64,000 bases of DNA from Alphaproteobacteria bacterium. GTDB lineage: Bacteria > Pseudomonadota > Alphaproteobacteria > Rhizobiales > Devosiaceae. The notes beneath the pieces are model-generated. The model saw only the letters and a list, made by a program, of their open reading frames with translations. It was not told the DNA's origin and did no database searches. The position numbers and the translations under genes are program-made. Within the stretch, counting starts at the first letter, position 1; every line of letters starts with the position of its first letter. Positions 33,025-42,337 of the stretch are shown piece after piece. Location: positions 124,001 to 188,000 of the forward strand of contig JAHJWO010000053.1 of the NCBI GenBank assembly GCA_018828145.1, given 5' to 3'.

Positions 33025-33576
33025 ATGCGTTGGCTGCCATTGCTCACCCTTGCCCTGATGCTGCCACTGGCGGCATGCGCCACGACGCGTCCGGCAACCT
33101 ATCTCGTGGAGACCAAGGGTCCCTATCAGCTTGATACGGGCGACACCGTTCGTGTGTCGGTCTATGGCGACGAGGAATTGAGCGACACCTACCGGATCGA
33201 TGACAGCGGCGCGATCGCGTTTCCGCTTGTGGGCCCGGTGCAGGTGCGCGGCGCAACGACCAAGGATGCTGCGGGCCGGCTCGCCGCGGCGCTGGCCAAT
33301 GGCTATATGCGCAACCCCGATGTTGCGGTGGAAGTGGCGGAGTACCGGCCCTTCTTCATCCAGGGCGAGATCAAAAATGCCGGGCAGTTCCAGTATGTCT
33401 TCGGCATGACGGTGCGTGCCGCAATCAGCACGTCGGGCGGCTTTTCCGACACGGCAGACCGCAGCCGCGCCATCGTCTACCGGCGCCAGGGCGACCAGAT
33501 GGTCAAGGGCACGGTCGACCTCGACTTCCCGATCTATCCGGGCGATACAGTGGTCATTCTCGAACGCTGGTTCTAA
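33025..33576 (+). CDS. Polysaccharide export lipoprotein, Wza-like
   Basis: 183 residues. Lipobox LPLAAC indicates outer-membrane anchoring. The polysaccharide export domain (YQLDTGDTVRVSVYGDEELS) is followed by SLBB-like segments (FFIQGEIKNAGQFQYVFGMTV). It is much shorter than Wza (~380) and resembles ExoF/GumB-type export proteins. Divergent from the chain-length gene, with a 154-base gap that must hold promoters for both. Confidence 0.9.
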   Translation: MRWLPLLTLALMLPLAACATTRPATYLVETKGPYQLDTGDTVRVSVYGDEELSDTYRIDDSGAIAFPLVGPVQVRGATTKDAAGRLAAALANGYMRNPDVAVEVAEYRPFFIQGEIKNAGQFQYVFGMTVRAAISTSGGFSDTADRSRAIVYRRQGDQMVKGTVDLDFPIYPGDTVVILERWF

Positions 33577-33587
33577 CGGAGCGGCCA

Positions 33588-34718
33588 ATGGCTGAGCCCA
33601 GGCTGCGCATCTTGCAGGTGATGCGGGCCCCCGTTGGAGGCCTGTTCCGGCATGTTGCCGATCTCACGCGAGAGCTTGCGGCCCGCGGCCATGACGTGGG
33701 GCTCGTCGTTGACAGCCTCGCCAATGACGCCCAGACCGAAAGCAAGCTCGCGGCCCTCCTGCCGCATGCGAGCCTTGGAATCCATCGCCTGCCCATGCCA
33801 CGCATACTGGGCCGTGCCGACTTCAAGACGCCATTCACCGTGCGACGCCTCGCTCGATCGCTCAAGGTCGACGTCCTGCATGGCCATGGCGCGAAAGGTG
33901 GGTTCTATGCCCGCCTCGCTCGCCTGGGCGGTGGCAAGGTCGTCGCGCTCTATACGCCCCATGGCGGGGTGCTGCATTTTTCCAGAACGTCGCTCTCGGG
34001 GCGGGTCTTTCACAGACTGGAGCGGGCGCTGATGGCCCAGACGGGCGCCATCATCTTCGAAAGCGCGTATGCCCGTAGCACCTATTCGACGCTGATCGGC
34101 GTACCCGCCTGCCCCACCGAAGTCATTCACAACGGCCTGGCGCCTGACGAATTCATTCCCGTGCCACCGGCTGCGGATGCTGCCGATTTCGTCTTCATCG
34201 GGGAATTGCGCGCCCTCAAGGGCATTCACGTGTTGGTGGAGGCCCTGGCCGCCGTGACGCGGCCCGATGGCAGGCCGGCCACGCTGACAATGGCGGGGGA
34301 CGGCCCAAGCCGGGCCGCGCTCGAAGCACAGATCACAGAGCTTGGACTGGGCGACCGGATCAGCCTGCTGGGCGCACAGCCCGCGCGACCGACATTTGCT
34401 GGCGGCAGGATTTCGGTGGTCCCGTCACTGGCTGAATCCCTGCCCTATGTTGTGCTTGAGGCGGCGGCGGCGCGCCTGCCGGTCATCGCGACCCGGGTGG
34501 GGGGCATTCCGGAGATCTTCGGGTCGACATCGGACAGGCTGGTTCCCGCCAACGACGTCAAGGCGCTGCGCGCCGCCATGCAGGCAGCACTGGATGACGG
34601 ACCGGCCACACAGGCCGAGATGGAAGTCCGCTTGGCGCATATCGAAAGCCGGTTTTCACTCGCTGCGATGACGGACGGCATCGAGGCGCTTTATCGGTCG
34701 GTATTGGCGAAGGCTTAG
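33588..34718 (+). CDS. GT4-family glycosyltransferase
   Basis: 376 residues, GT-B fold. N-terminal VMRAPVGGLFRHVADLTRELAARGHDVGL and DVLHGHGAKGGFYA are acceptor-side hallmarks. The donor side shows FIGELRALKGIHVL and the E-x7-E motif in SLAESLPYVVLEAAAARLPVIAT. Starts 12 bases after the export gene behind CGGAG. Adds a sugar to the growing lipid-linked repeat; which sugar cannot be told. Confidence 0.9.
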   Translation: MAEPRLRILQVMRAPVGGLFRHVADLTRELAARGHDVGLVVDSLANDAQTESKLAALLPHASLGIHRLPMPRILGRADFKTPFTVRRLARSLKVDVLHGHGAKGGFYARLARLGGGKVVALYTPHGGVLHFSRTSLSGRVFHRLERALMAQTGAIIFESAYARSTYSTLIGVPACPTEVIHNGLAPDEFIPVPPAADAADFVFIGELRALKGIHVLVEALAAVTRPDGRPATLTMAGDGPSRAALEAQITELGLGDRISLLGAQPARPTFAGGRISVVPSLAESLPYVVLEAAAARLPVIATRVGGIPEIFGSTSDRLVPANDVKALRAAMQAALDDGPATQAEMEVRLAHIESRFSLAAMTDGIEALYRSVLAKA

Positions 34719-34790
34719 CCTTCAACTTCACTGAGTATAAACCCCTTGCCGTGACAATGACGCGCAGAGTTTTGTACCGGTAGCGTACCC

Positions 34791-36311
34791 ATGTTTCGAG
34801 TAGACACCAAGCAGGCCATGCAGGCGCATGCGTCCCGGCAGGCTGCCGCTGGCGAGCCAGGCCGGACGTTGTCGAGGCAGGCGGAGGCGATCATTGCTGC
34901 CCCCGTGGAGCGCCGCGTGTCAGGCGCCGTTGTTGCCGGCGTGGCGCAGGTCGTCGAAGCAACGCTGCTCGCGGCATTGGGATATGGCATCTATGAGTTC
35001 TATGTCGAGCTTGGACAGCACGCCTTCTACATACCAGTGATCCTGGCCTCATGCCTGCTGGCCAACGTGCTGTTCAATGCCGGGCGAACACATCGTATCT
35101 CTGCCTATCGCACGGTATTCAGCCAGACCGGCCGGGTGCTGATCGGCTGGACCGTAGTGATGACGGTTCTCACCGTCGGAATATTCTTCTTCAAGGCGGC
35201 AGACCTGTTCTCGCGCGTCTGGCTGGCCAGCTGGTATGTGAGCGGCGCCGTGCTGCTGGTGGCCTACCGACTGGGCCTGCGCGCCCTGGTGATGCGCTGG
35301 ACGGCGCAGGGCCGGCTGCGGCGGCGCACTGTCATTGTGGGCGGAGGCAAGGACGCGGAGTCGCTGATCGAGCAGATCCGCTCCGGCGCCAGCAATGACA
35401 TCGCCCTGCTGGGCCTGTTCGATGACCGCATCGACGCGCGGTCACCTGACAATGTCGCGGGCTATCCCAAGCTGGGCAAGGTCGCGGACCTCATCGAGTT
35501 TGCCCGCCGCACGCCGGTCGACCTGGTCATCGTCTCGATGCCGCTATCGGCCGAAAAGCGCGTGCTGCACATGTTGACCCAGCTCTGGGTGCTGCCGGTC
35601 GACATCCGCCTGTCGGCCCATATGAGCACGCTCAAATTCACCGACAAGGCCTATTCCTATGTCGGCGACATCGCCGTGTTCGACATGGCCGACCGGCCCA
35701 TTTCGGACTGGAACCTGGTGTTCAAGTGGGTGTTCGACAAGCTTGTCGCCATTACCGCGCTGATCCTGCTGTCCCCGATCATGGTGGCCACCGCCATTGC
35801 CATCAAGCTCGAGAGCCGCGGGCCGATCTTTTTCATGCAGAGCCGGCATGGCTTCAACAATGAGCTGATCAAGATCTACAAGTTCCGTTCCATGCGCACG
35901 GACATGGCCGATCAGAGCGCTGCCAAGCTGGTGACCAAGGGCGATCCACGCGTCACCAAGGTCGGACGGTTCATTCGCAAGACCTCGATCGACGAGCTGC
36001 CGCAGCTGTTCAACGTGCTCAAGGGCGAGCTGTCTATCGTCGGGCCGCGCCCACATGCGCTGCAGGCCAAGGCCGCCAACCAGCTCTATTATGAAGCGGT
36101 CGAGGGCTATTTCGCCCGCCACCGCGTCAAGCCGGGCATGACCGGCTGGGCGCAGATCAACGGCTGGCGCGGCGAGACCGACACGATCGACAAGATCATG
36201 CAGCGCGTGAACCACGACCTCTACTATATCGAGAACTGGTCGATCCTGTTCGACGCCTACATCCTGGTCATGACGCCGCTCCGGCTGTTCAACTCCGAGA
36301 ACGCATATTGA
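34791..36311 (+). CDS. Undecaprenyl-phosphate sugar-1-phosphate transferase (WcaJ type)
   Basis: Starts the repeat unit by moving a hexose-1-phosphate onto undecaprenyl phosphate. The 506-residue protein has four N-terminal membrane helices, then a Rossmann-like domain (RRTVIVGGGKDAESLIEQI). The catalytic C-terminal domain has one membrane segment, KIYKFRSMRTD, RKTSIDELPQLFNVLKGE and SIVGPRPHA. Full length for the WcaJ/PssY group. The following gene starts 2 bases after its stop. Confidence 0.92.
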   Translation: MFRVDTKQAMQAHASRQAAAGEPGRTLSRQAEAIIAAPVERRVSGAVVAGVAQVVEATLLAALGYGIYEFYVELGQHAFYIPVILASCLLANVLFNAGRTHRISAYRTVFSQTGRVLIGWTVVMTVLTVGIFFFKAADLFSRVWLASWYVSGAVLLVAYRLGLRALVMRWTAQGRLRRRTVIVGGGKDAESLIEQIRSGASNDIALLGLFDDRIDARSPDNVAGYPKLGKVADLIEFARRTPVDLVIVSMPLSAEKRVLHMLTQLWVLPVDIRLSAHMSTLKFTDKAYSYVGDIAVFDMADRPISDWNLVFKWVFDKLVAITALILLSPIMVATAIAIKLESRGPIFFMQSRHGFNNELIKIYKFRSMRTDMADQSAAKLVTKGDPRVTKVGRFIRKTSIDELPQLFNVLKGELSIVGPRPHALQAKAANQLYYEAVEGYFARHRVKPGMTGWAQINGWRGETDTIDKIMQRVNHDLYYIENWSILFDAYILVMTPLRLFNSENAY

Positions 36312-36313
36312 AC

Positions 36314-37768
36314 ATGTTCAGGGCTGCTCGCATCCACGCCGCAGGTCTTGTCGCCTTGGTCATCTTGTCGGCAGCGGCCGGCCCGGTGAATGGCAATGAC
36401 GAGATCTGCGTGGACTGCGTGCAGGTGCGGGTCGGGCCGGCCCACGTCATCCGGGGCCCTTTCCCCGACGAGCTCGATGCGCCTTTCACCGCCCTCAAGC
36501 TCGACGACGGAACGTTCCGCGGCTTCAGTGCCAATGGGTCGACCTACGCCATCGAGGGTCCCACACTGTGGGATATGGCTGGCGAACGCCGCGAAGTCCT
36601 CCAGGCGGGGCCACCGGGGAGCATCAACGATTGCGGGCGCTGGCTGACCTCGCTGACCCGGTCTAGCGACCGGGTGCTCGGCTTCGTCCACCAGGAACGC
36701 ATCTGTGACTATGGTCCGCAGGGACACACCGACAAGACGATGGCCATTGCCACATCGTCCGATGACGGCCTTACCTGGACGGACCTGGGCACGGTCATCA
36801 CCGGCAGGGATGCGCCGGCGCCGGTCGGGATCACCGGCGAGGGCGACTGCACCATGGTGGATGGCCGCGACGGCTATCTCTATGGCTATTGCCTGCGCAA
36901 CTCCGACTGGCAGACCATCGTGGCGCGGGCCTGGGCAGGCGAGCCAACCGACTGGCGCAAATACTACGAGGGCAGATGGGACGAGCCGGGCCTCGGCGGC
37001 AGGGCTACGGCGATCGGCTTCGTCGGGACTGGGGCGGGCTATCTGCAGGAGCCGGGCTGGGTTGCCGCCGTTGCAACCGATCCATGGTTCGGCGGGGTGC
37101 GGCTCTCGCTGTCAGCGGACAAGGTATCCTTCGTCGACCTCGACGAGCCGCTGCTGACGATCGACGGGTCGGACTGGAACCGACCGGCTGCCACCGATCT
37201 CATCTCCTACGCGACCATGCTGAACCCCGACAATGGCAGCAATGCAGTCGATTCACGTTTCCTGCTGGCATACAACTATGTCCCGCCGGGCAAGGGCTTC
37301 GATAGCCGCTATCTGGTCTACCACGAAGTATCGCTGTCCGTTGAAGACGAGCCGGTTGCAGTGCAGGTCGGCATGGCGCTGACCCGCTGGTCCGACCCCG
37401 AGCGGGGTAGCTATCTCACATCGACCGGGCCGCTGACGGGCGACCGCCTGGCCTACGGCCGGGACACGCTTGTGGCTTACATGCTGACGCGCGCGCCTGA
37501 CGCAGTCGCAAGCATCAAGCTCGCCGAATGCTCCAGCAATGCATCCGGGCAGCTCGATCAACTCCTCGCCGAAGACGGCAGCTGCGAGCCAGCCGGATAT
37601 GCGCGCGAGCGCACTGCAGGCTGGCTCTATGCGAGCGAACAGCCGGGAACGGTGCCGGTCTATCGCTGCATCAGTGAGCCGGCGCGGACGCACTTTGCCT
37701 CCGGCGCGCCAGACTGCGAGGGCCTTGGCCGTGTGGACATCCTGCTCGGATATGGGCTGGCGCCATGA
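36314..37768 (+). CDS. Exported protein of unknown function in the polysaccharide locus
   Basis: 484 residues beginning with a signal peptide (HAAGLVALVILSAAAGPVNG). One Asp-box-like motif (SSDDGLTWTDLG) and repeated Trp/Gly-rich strands suggest a beta-propeller like those of sialidases or GH43-type proteins, though catalytic residues are not obvious. The last ~45 residues (VPVYRCISEPARTHF) resemble DUF5648-type carbohydrate-associated repeats. I use the ATG at 36314; a TTG at 36308 is possible. It overlaps the polymerase gene by ATGA, so a role in trimming or binding the polymer is plausible. Confidence 0.75.
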   Translation: MFRAARIHAAGLVALVILSAAAGPVNGNDEICVDCVQVRVGPAHVIRGPFPDELDAPFTALKLDDGTFRGFSANGSTYAIEGPTLWDMAGERREVLQAGPPGSINDCGRWLTSLTRSSDRVLGFVHQERICDYGPQGHTDKTMAIATSSDDGLTWTDLGTVITGRDAPAPVGITGEGDCTMVDGRDGYLYGYCLRNSDWQTIVARAWAGEPTDWRKYYEGRWDEPGLGGRATAIGFVGTGAGYLQEPGWVAAVATDPWFGGVRLSLSADKVSFVDLDEPLLTIDGSDWNRPAATDLISYATMLNPDNGSNAVDSRFLLAYNYVPPGKGFDSRYLVYHEVSLSVEDEPVAVQVGMALTRWSDPERGSYLTSTGPLTGDRLAYGRDTLVAYMLTRAPDAVASIKLAECSSNASGQLDQLLAEDGSCEPAGYARERTAGWLYASEQPGTVPVYRCISEPARTHFASGAPDCEGLGRVDILLGYGLAP

Positions 37769-39063
37769 GCACGGACGTCGGCACCCGCAGTGGTACGGCC
37801 AAAGTCGGCATCAGCCTGGCCGGCCTGCGCTTTGCCGTCTTTTCGACCCGGAACCTGATCTTCCTGGCCGCCGTCCTGGCGATGAACTTCACGTTGATGC
37901 GGCCCTCGCCCGTCGACCTGCTCTACATCACGTCCTTCCTGGTCACGCTCGTCTATATGTCGCTCTTCACCCGGATGGAGGTGACCCGGCGCGTCGTGGC
38001 GCTCACGCTGCTGCTCGCCGCCTGGGCACTGTCCTTCTTCCTCGCATCGCTGCCCCATCTCCGGCAGGATTTCGTGACCTTCGAGCTCCTGGCAAAGTCC
38101 TTTGCCATCTCGATCGGCGTCATCGGCGCCTTCGTGTCGATGAGTTGGAACCGCCGGCACTTCGAGACCTTCATGCGGATCTATATCGTCTCCTGCGTGA
38201 TTGCCTCGCTTCTGGGCACGGTCGGCTTCCTGACCCAGATGGAGCTGTTGACCTGGGATGGACGCGCCAAGGGCCTCATCGACGATCCGAACATGTATGG
38301 CTCGTTCCTGATACCGGCCGTGGTCTTTTGCGCCTATTTCCTGTCCCGGGGTCAGGGCAGCAAGGTGCTGCTCAGCGGCGCCCTGGCCGTGGTCCTGCTC
38401 GGCATCCTGCTGTCATTCTCGCGCATCGCCGTGGTGGCCGCGCTGTTCTGCTTTTTCGCCTATATCTTCTTTCACAATCGCGGGCGCCCGCGCCGGCTGC
38501 TGATGATCATTGGCGGCCTGGTGGTCACCGCCATAGTGCTCTTCGCCTTTGCCAGCCTCACGTCGGCCGAATTTACTGCCAAGCTCCTCGATCGTCTGAC
38601 CTTTGCCAAGGCCTACGACCTTGGCGAGGATGGACGCTACGCGCGCTATCTGCGGGTGATACCGATGATCCTGCAGAACCCCATCGGCATCGGCGTGCTG
38701 CAACTCGAGAAGATATTCCCCGAGCCGATCCACAACATCTGGCTGAGTTCCTTCGTCAACTATGGCTGGGGCGGCGGCATCAGCTATGTCACGCTTGCCG
38801 TCGGGAGCGTGGTCGTGTCGATCCGCAACTATCGCAGGACCGGCAACGAGATCACCATCGCACTGCTCATTTCGCTGGTCGGCATCGTCTTCTGCTCGAC
38901 ACTGCACGAGGGTGAACACTGGCGCCATACGTGGCTGCTCTACGGGCTGGTATGGGGCCTCAACCCATTCATTGTCGGCTCGGAAGGCAAGCCTGCCGCT
39001 GGCCGGCGCCCTGCCCCGCCCCAGGCTGCGCAGCGGCGCATCAATAGCCGCGCCAGCGCCTGA
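37765..39063 (+). CDS. O-antigen ligase/polymerase (Wzy-like) membrane protein
   Basis: 432 residues with about ten membrane helices. The large periplasmic loop near residues 275-320 contains GEDGRYARYLRVIPMILQNPIGIGV, the Wzy_C pattern, followed by HNIWLSSFVNYGWGGG. LSFSRIAVVAALF is also typical. It would join repeat units in the periplasm. Starts inside the stop of the preceding gene and ends just before a convergent phosphotransferase. Confidence 0.9.
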   Translation: MSTDVGTRSGTAKVGISLAGLRFAVFSTRNLIFLAAVLAMNFTLMRPSPVDLLYITSFLVTLVYMSLFTRMEVTRRVVALTLLLAAWALSFFLASLPHLRQDFVTFELLAKSFAISIGVIGAFVSMSWNRRHFETFMRIYIVSCVIASLLGTVGFLTQMELLTWDGRAKGLIDDPNMYGSFLIPAVVFCAYFLSRGQGSKVLLSGALAVVLLGILLSFSRIAVVAALFCFFAYIFFHNRGRPRRLLMIIGGLVVTAIVLFAFASLTSAEFTAKLLDRLTFAKAYDLGEDGRYARYLRVIPMILQNPIGIGVLQLEKIFPEPIHNIWLSSFVNYGWGGGISYVTLAVGSVVVSIRNYRRTGNEITIALLISLVGIVFCSTLHEGEHWRHTWLLYGLVWGLNPFIVGSEGKPAAGRRPAPPQAAQRRINSRASA

Positions 39064-39064
39064 C

Positions 39065-40036
39065 CTAGGGCCAGATCGGGCCGCGCAGATAGCGCTCGGC
39101 CAGATGGGCCGTGCCGTCGGCAAAACCCTGCATATGCTGCTGCGCCAGCCGGGTCTCGGCATGCGAGCCTATCCAGGCCAGCAAGGCCATGCGCCGCAGC
39201 ATCACCATGGAATCGATCGCCGCCACATCCTCGTCGCGCAGGGACCTTGCGGACCCATAGCCCTCCAGCCAGGCGGCCTTGAGGGCCGGAATGGCGGGAT
39301 TGGTCTCATGGAAGGAGATGGCGGCGGCGAAATCATAGGTAAACCAGCAGAAGCCGCAATCGTCGAAGTCGATCAGGGTCACGCGGTTGCCATTGACCAG
39401 CAGGTTGCCCAGCCGCATGTCGGCGTGAATGAGGCCGAAGCGGTCCGGGCCAGTGCCATATTCCGCCAGCCGCCGCCACAGTGCCTTGTCCAGCCGGTCC
39501 AGTACCGAGCGGTTGGTGTCATTGACGCCTGGCGCGACACGCCAATCACCCCAGGGTCCATCGGAATCGAGAATCGTTGCGGCCTGCCAGACCTGACGCT
39601 GGAAGGCCGGCGGGCGTTGCCAGGTCGTGGCATGGTTGTGCAGGGTGGCAGCATACTGACCCAGGGTGACGAACACCTCCCCCAGGTTGCTGTCCGGCTC
39701 GGGTTCGCGACCTGGCACATGGCGGAACAGCACAGCCAATCGTTGCCCCTTGTCCGTGGTAAAGGCCTGCAGCAAGTGGCCATCGACGCCGGCAATCGGT
39801 TCGGGAATGGGCAGTGTCGTGTCGCGCCGCAGCGCCATCAGCCAGGCAAGCTCGCTGTCGATCGAGGTGCGCGACTGATAGCCTGTGCGGTGCACGCGGA
39901 GCGTGTAGCTGCCCTGGCTGGCCGTATCGATCTGAAAGGTCTGGTTTTCGGAGTGATTGATAAGCCGGGCAGTGCCCCCACTCAATTCACTCCAGCATGA
40001 CAGTGCGGGCTCGACTTCGCGCGCCGTCAAAGGCAT
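39065..40036 (-). CDS. Aminoglycoside phosphotransferase-fold kinase (SrkA/HomK-like)
   Basis: 323 residues from the ATG at 40036, with GGAG 8 bases upstream. The kinase motifs are intact: FGLIHADMRLGNLLV (catalytic loop) and VTLIDFDDCGFCW (metal-binding Asp). The TFQIDTASQGSYTLRVHR segment holds the ATP-binding strand. The pattern resembles SrkA stress kinases and homoserine/choline kinases; the natural substrate is unknown. It abuts the polymerase gene end to end. Confidence 0.87.
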   Translation of the reverse strand: MPLTAREVEPALSCWSELSGGTARLINHSENQTFQIDTASQGSYTLRVHRTGYQSRTSIDSELAWLMALRRDTTLPIPEPIAGVDGHLLQAFTTDKGQRLAVLFRHVPGREPEPDSNLGEVFVTLGQYAATLHNHATTWQRPPAFQRQVWQAATILDSDGPWGDWRVAPGVNDTNRSVLDRLDKALWRRLAEYGTGPDRFGLIHADMRLGNLLVNGNRVTLIDFDDCGFCWFTYDFAAAISFHETNPAIPALKAAWLEGYGSARSLRDEDVAAIDSMVMLRRMALLAWIGSHAETRLAQQHMQGFADGTAHLAERYLRGPIWP

Positions 40037-40105
40037 CGGCAAGGCTCCAGACTGGCAGCGTGGTGCCTATAGAGGCACATCGCGTTGACCGAACGGAGGG
40101 GAAGA

Positions 40106-40182
40106 TGGTCGGAGCGGCCGGATTTGAACCGACGACCCTTTGTCCCCCAGACAAATGCGCTACCAGGCTGCGCTACGCCCCG
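40106..40182 (-). tRNA. tRNA-Pro (anticodon GGG)
   Basis: 77 bases on the minus strand with encoded CCA. The acceptor stem is CGGGGCG with CGCTCCG, the anticodon loop CTGGGGG gives GGG, and the T arm has GGTTCAAATCC. The 226 bases between it and the gene at 40409 show no further feature. Confidence 0.95.
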
Positions 40183-40408
40183 ACTGCGCGGAGACATAGA
40201 GAAACAGGGGATTTGGTGCAACCCTCAATTTGAAGGAGTGTGTGAACAAGGGGAGATTTTTTCGGTCATATGGTTCCTCGCCGAACCGAAAGTCCCTCGC
40301 CTCCATCACGAAACCGTGCCCTGATTTGTTTGCAGCGTTGATTGGTAGGCAGCCGAAAAGGCGCTAACTTTCCCAGTAGTCGTCATCGAACTCGAGAAGG
40401 AGATCGGC

Positions 40409-40897
40409 ATGTCTGACACCCTCTTCCAGAGACGAACCGTGCTTGGCGCTGGCGCTGCATTTGCGGTGGCCGGGCTTGCGGGCCTCACAATGCCGGCTCG
40501 CGCCTCCAGCATTCCTGCGACGCCCTCGATGCGCGGCGGCGCCAACAATTATATGCCCGGCGCGCCGATAGTTGAGCGCATCGGCGGCGGCGGCTTCTGG
40601 ATGTCTGGCACGGTACTCCGCGCCAGCGATGGTGCCCCGCTCATGGGCCAACGCATCCAGATCTGGGCTCATACAAGGGAAGGCAGCGAGCGTGACTGGC
40701 ACAGCCACGGCGCTACGCTGACTGACGCAAACGGCGCATTCCGGCTCGAAATGCCGCAGATCGTTCCAGCCCTGGGCCAGGCGCACGCGCACCTCGCCTA
40801 TGACAGCGGCGAGTACGAGACCGTATTCCTCCGCCCCTTGCTGTCCAGCGCCAAGGACACCAGTCTCGTCGCGCACTTCGTCCTGCAGTCGGCCTGA
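40409..40897 (+). CDS. Tat-exported intradiol-dioxygenase-fold protein
   Basis: 162 residues. Twin-arginine signal QRRTVLGAGAAFAVAG, so it is exported folded, perhaps with a cofactor. The mature part (GTVLRASDGAPLMGQRIQIW, SHGATLTDANGAFRLE, QAHAHLAY) matches the beta-sandwich of the catechol dioxygenase C-terminal-like fold. The usual two-Tyr two-His iron set is not clearly complete. It is followed 10 bases later by a ferric-reductase-like membrane protein, probably its electron partner. Ribosome site AAGGAG. Confidence 0.82.
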   Translation: MSDTLFQRRTVLGAGAAFAVAGLAGLTMPARASSIPATPSMRGGANNYMPGAPIVERIGGGGFWMSGTVLRASDGAPLMGQRIQIWAHTREGSERDWHSHGATLTDANGAFRLEMPQIVPALGQAHAHLAYDSGEYETVFLRPLLSSAKDTSLVAHFVLQSA

Positions 40898-40907
40898 CCC
40901 CGACGCG

Positions 40908-41495
40908 ATGCGGCCAGCCCACGCGCTGCTGATCTGGGCCGGCTTTGCCCTCGCTGTCGTCGTGCCGCTGACCTTTGCCGCAACAAGCGAGTATCTGGCT
41001 TGGCGCGACCCGGTCTATATCGCTGCCGGCTTCTCGGGCGTCATTGCGCTGTGCGTCGCGCTGGTGCAGCCGCTGCTCGCTGCCGGCTGGCTCCCCGGCC
41101 TTCGCAGGCTGCGCGGACGTCGTGTCCATCGTTTCATAGGTGTCGTCTTGGTCGCCGCTGTTGTCGTCCACGTCGCCGGGCTGTGGATCACCAGTCCGCC
41201 CGACATAGAGGACGCGCTACTCCTGCGCTCGCCGACGCCGTTCTCCGTCTGGGGGGTCGTCAGCATGTGGGCGCTCTTCGCAGCCGCGCTGCTCGCGGTC
41301 CTCCGACGCCGCCTCTCGCCGCGGGTCTGGCGCATCGGCCACACAAGCCTCGTCAGCATCGTCGTGCTTGGTGGCGCGATCCACGCGATGCTGATCGAAG
41401 GCACAATGGAGCCGATCTCGAAGGCCGTACTCTGTGGCCTCGCCATTGTGGCGACAGCTGCTGCGACAGCATCCCCGTGGCTGCGCGCGCGATGA
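40908..41495 (+). CDS. Ferric-reductase-like transmembrane (cytochrome b type) protein
   Basis: 195 residues, about six membrane helices. Histidine pairs RVHRFIGVVLVAAVVVHVAG and RIGHTSLVSIVVLGGAIH suit two b-type hemes, as in the FRE/MsrQ domain. No FAD or NADPH domain follows, so it would accept electrons from another protein or quinol. Start ATG at 40908, 10 bases after the exported dioxygenase-fold gene; the two form a likely membrane-periplasm pair. Confidence 0.82.
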   Translation: MRPAHALLIWAGFALAVVVPLTFAATSEYLAWRDPVYIAAGFSGVIALCVALVQPLLAAGWLPGLRRLRGRRVHRFIGVVLVAAVVVHVAGLWITSPPDIEDALLLRSPTPFSVWGVVSMWALFAAALLAVLRRRLSPRVWRIGHTSLVSIVVLGGAIHAMLIEGTMEPISKAVLCGLAIVATAAATASPWLRAR

Positions 41496-41587
41496 GAGCT
41501 GCCGAAGTCTCGAATGAAGCGGGAAGCTGGATGGCAGCTCTTGGATCGACCAACTGAACACAGCACACATACGCACACGGAAGCTGG

Positions 41588-42319
41588 CTAGAGGGGCCTC
41601 ACCTCGGCAAGCCGCTGTTTCGAGTAGTCGTCGTCCCAGCAGACTGCTGCCTCCCAGGCAGCTGACGCCTGATGCGCGATCTCCCACGCGACTGGTCCGA
41701 GATCGGCGGCGTTGTGAGGCAGTTCGAGGTCAAGGTCAGGAACGTCGACATGCGACTCGTCCCAGTCGATCAGCGCGACCCGCTCGGTCGTCACAAGAAT
41801 ATTGCGTGGATTGGCATCACCATGGACAACACAGGTCTCTCGACCGGCAAGCCGTGCCCAAGCGGCTCGGCACCTCGCGACACCCTCGGGCGGCATCCTC
41901 GTGAGGTCGATGCGAGTGCCACGGTCCGCGTCCAGCAAGTCAATGGATGACCGCCAACCCGGGCGTTGCGGCCAGCCTCGAGTCACCTCGTGTAGTCTGC
42001 GAAGTGTATCGGCGACCCGGCGCCAATCGGCCTCCGTTTCGGGTGGCTTGCCTTCCAGGTACTTCATTACGACCAGGCCATCCACAAACAACCGCCCATC
42101 CATAGTTGGGATAGGCATCGGCACTGTCATGCCATTCTGGTCAAGGTGCTGGAGAAGCCCCGTTTCCCAAGCCAAATCGGCATCGCTGCGGGTGCCAAGG
42201 CGGGCGACGGCAACTTGTCCGCCTATCTGTACGCTCCATACATCGTTGGCGACGCCGCCGGCCAGTCGCTTGGTCCGGCTGGCGCCTCTCCCCCAATGTT
42301 CGAGCAATTCCCACCCCAT
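41588..42319 (-). CDS. Aminoglycoside phosphotransferase family protein
   Basis: 243 residues. The catalytic loop is CVVHGDANPRNILV and the metal site VALIDWDESHVD. The N-terminal lobe is short (GVANDVWSVQIGGQVAVARL). Family members phosphorylate small molecules or antibiotics; the target is unknown. A P-loop kinase gene lies 18 bases upstream on the same strand, so the pair is probably co-transcribed. Confidence 0.85.
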   Translation of the reverse strand: MGWELLEHWGRGASRTKRLAGGVANDVWSVQIGGQVAVARLGTRSDADLAWETGLLQHLDQNGMTVPMPIPTMDGRLFVDGLVVMKYLEGKPPETEADWRRVADTLRRLHEVTRGWPQRPGWRSSIDLLDADRGTRIDLTRMPPEGVARCRAAWARLAGRETCVVHGDANPRNILVTTERVALIDWDESHVDVPDLDLELPHNAADLGPVAWEIAHQASAAWEAAVCWDDDYSKQRLAEVRPL

Positions 42320-42337
42320 TGCGAACCTCTCTAGCTA

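Noticed and set aside
34715..34990. 91-residue minus-strand frame over the start of the priming transferase gene
   Set aside because: Antisense to membrane-helix coding sequence; no ribosome site or domain.
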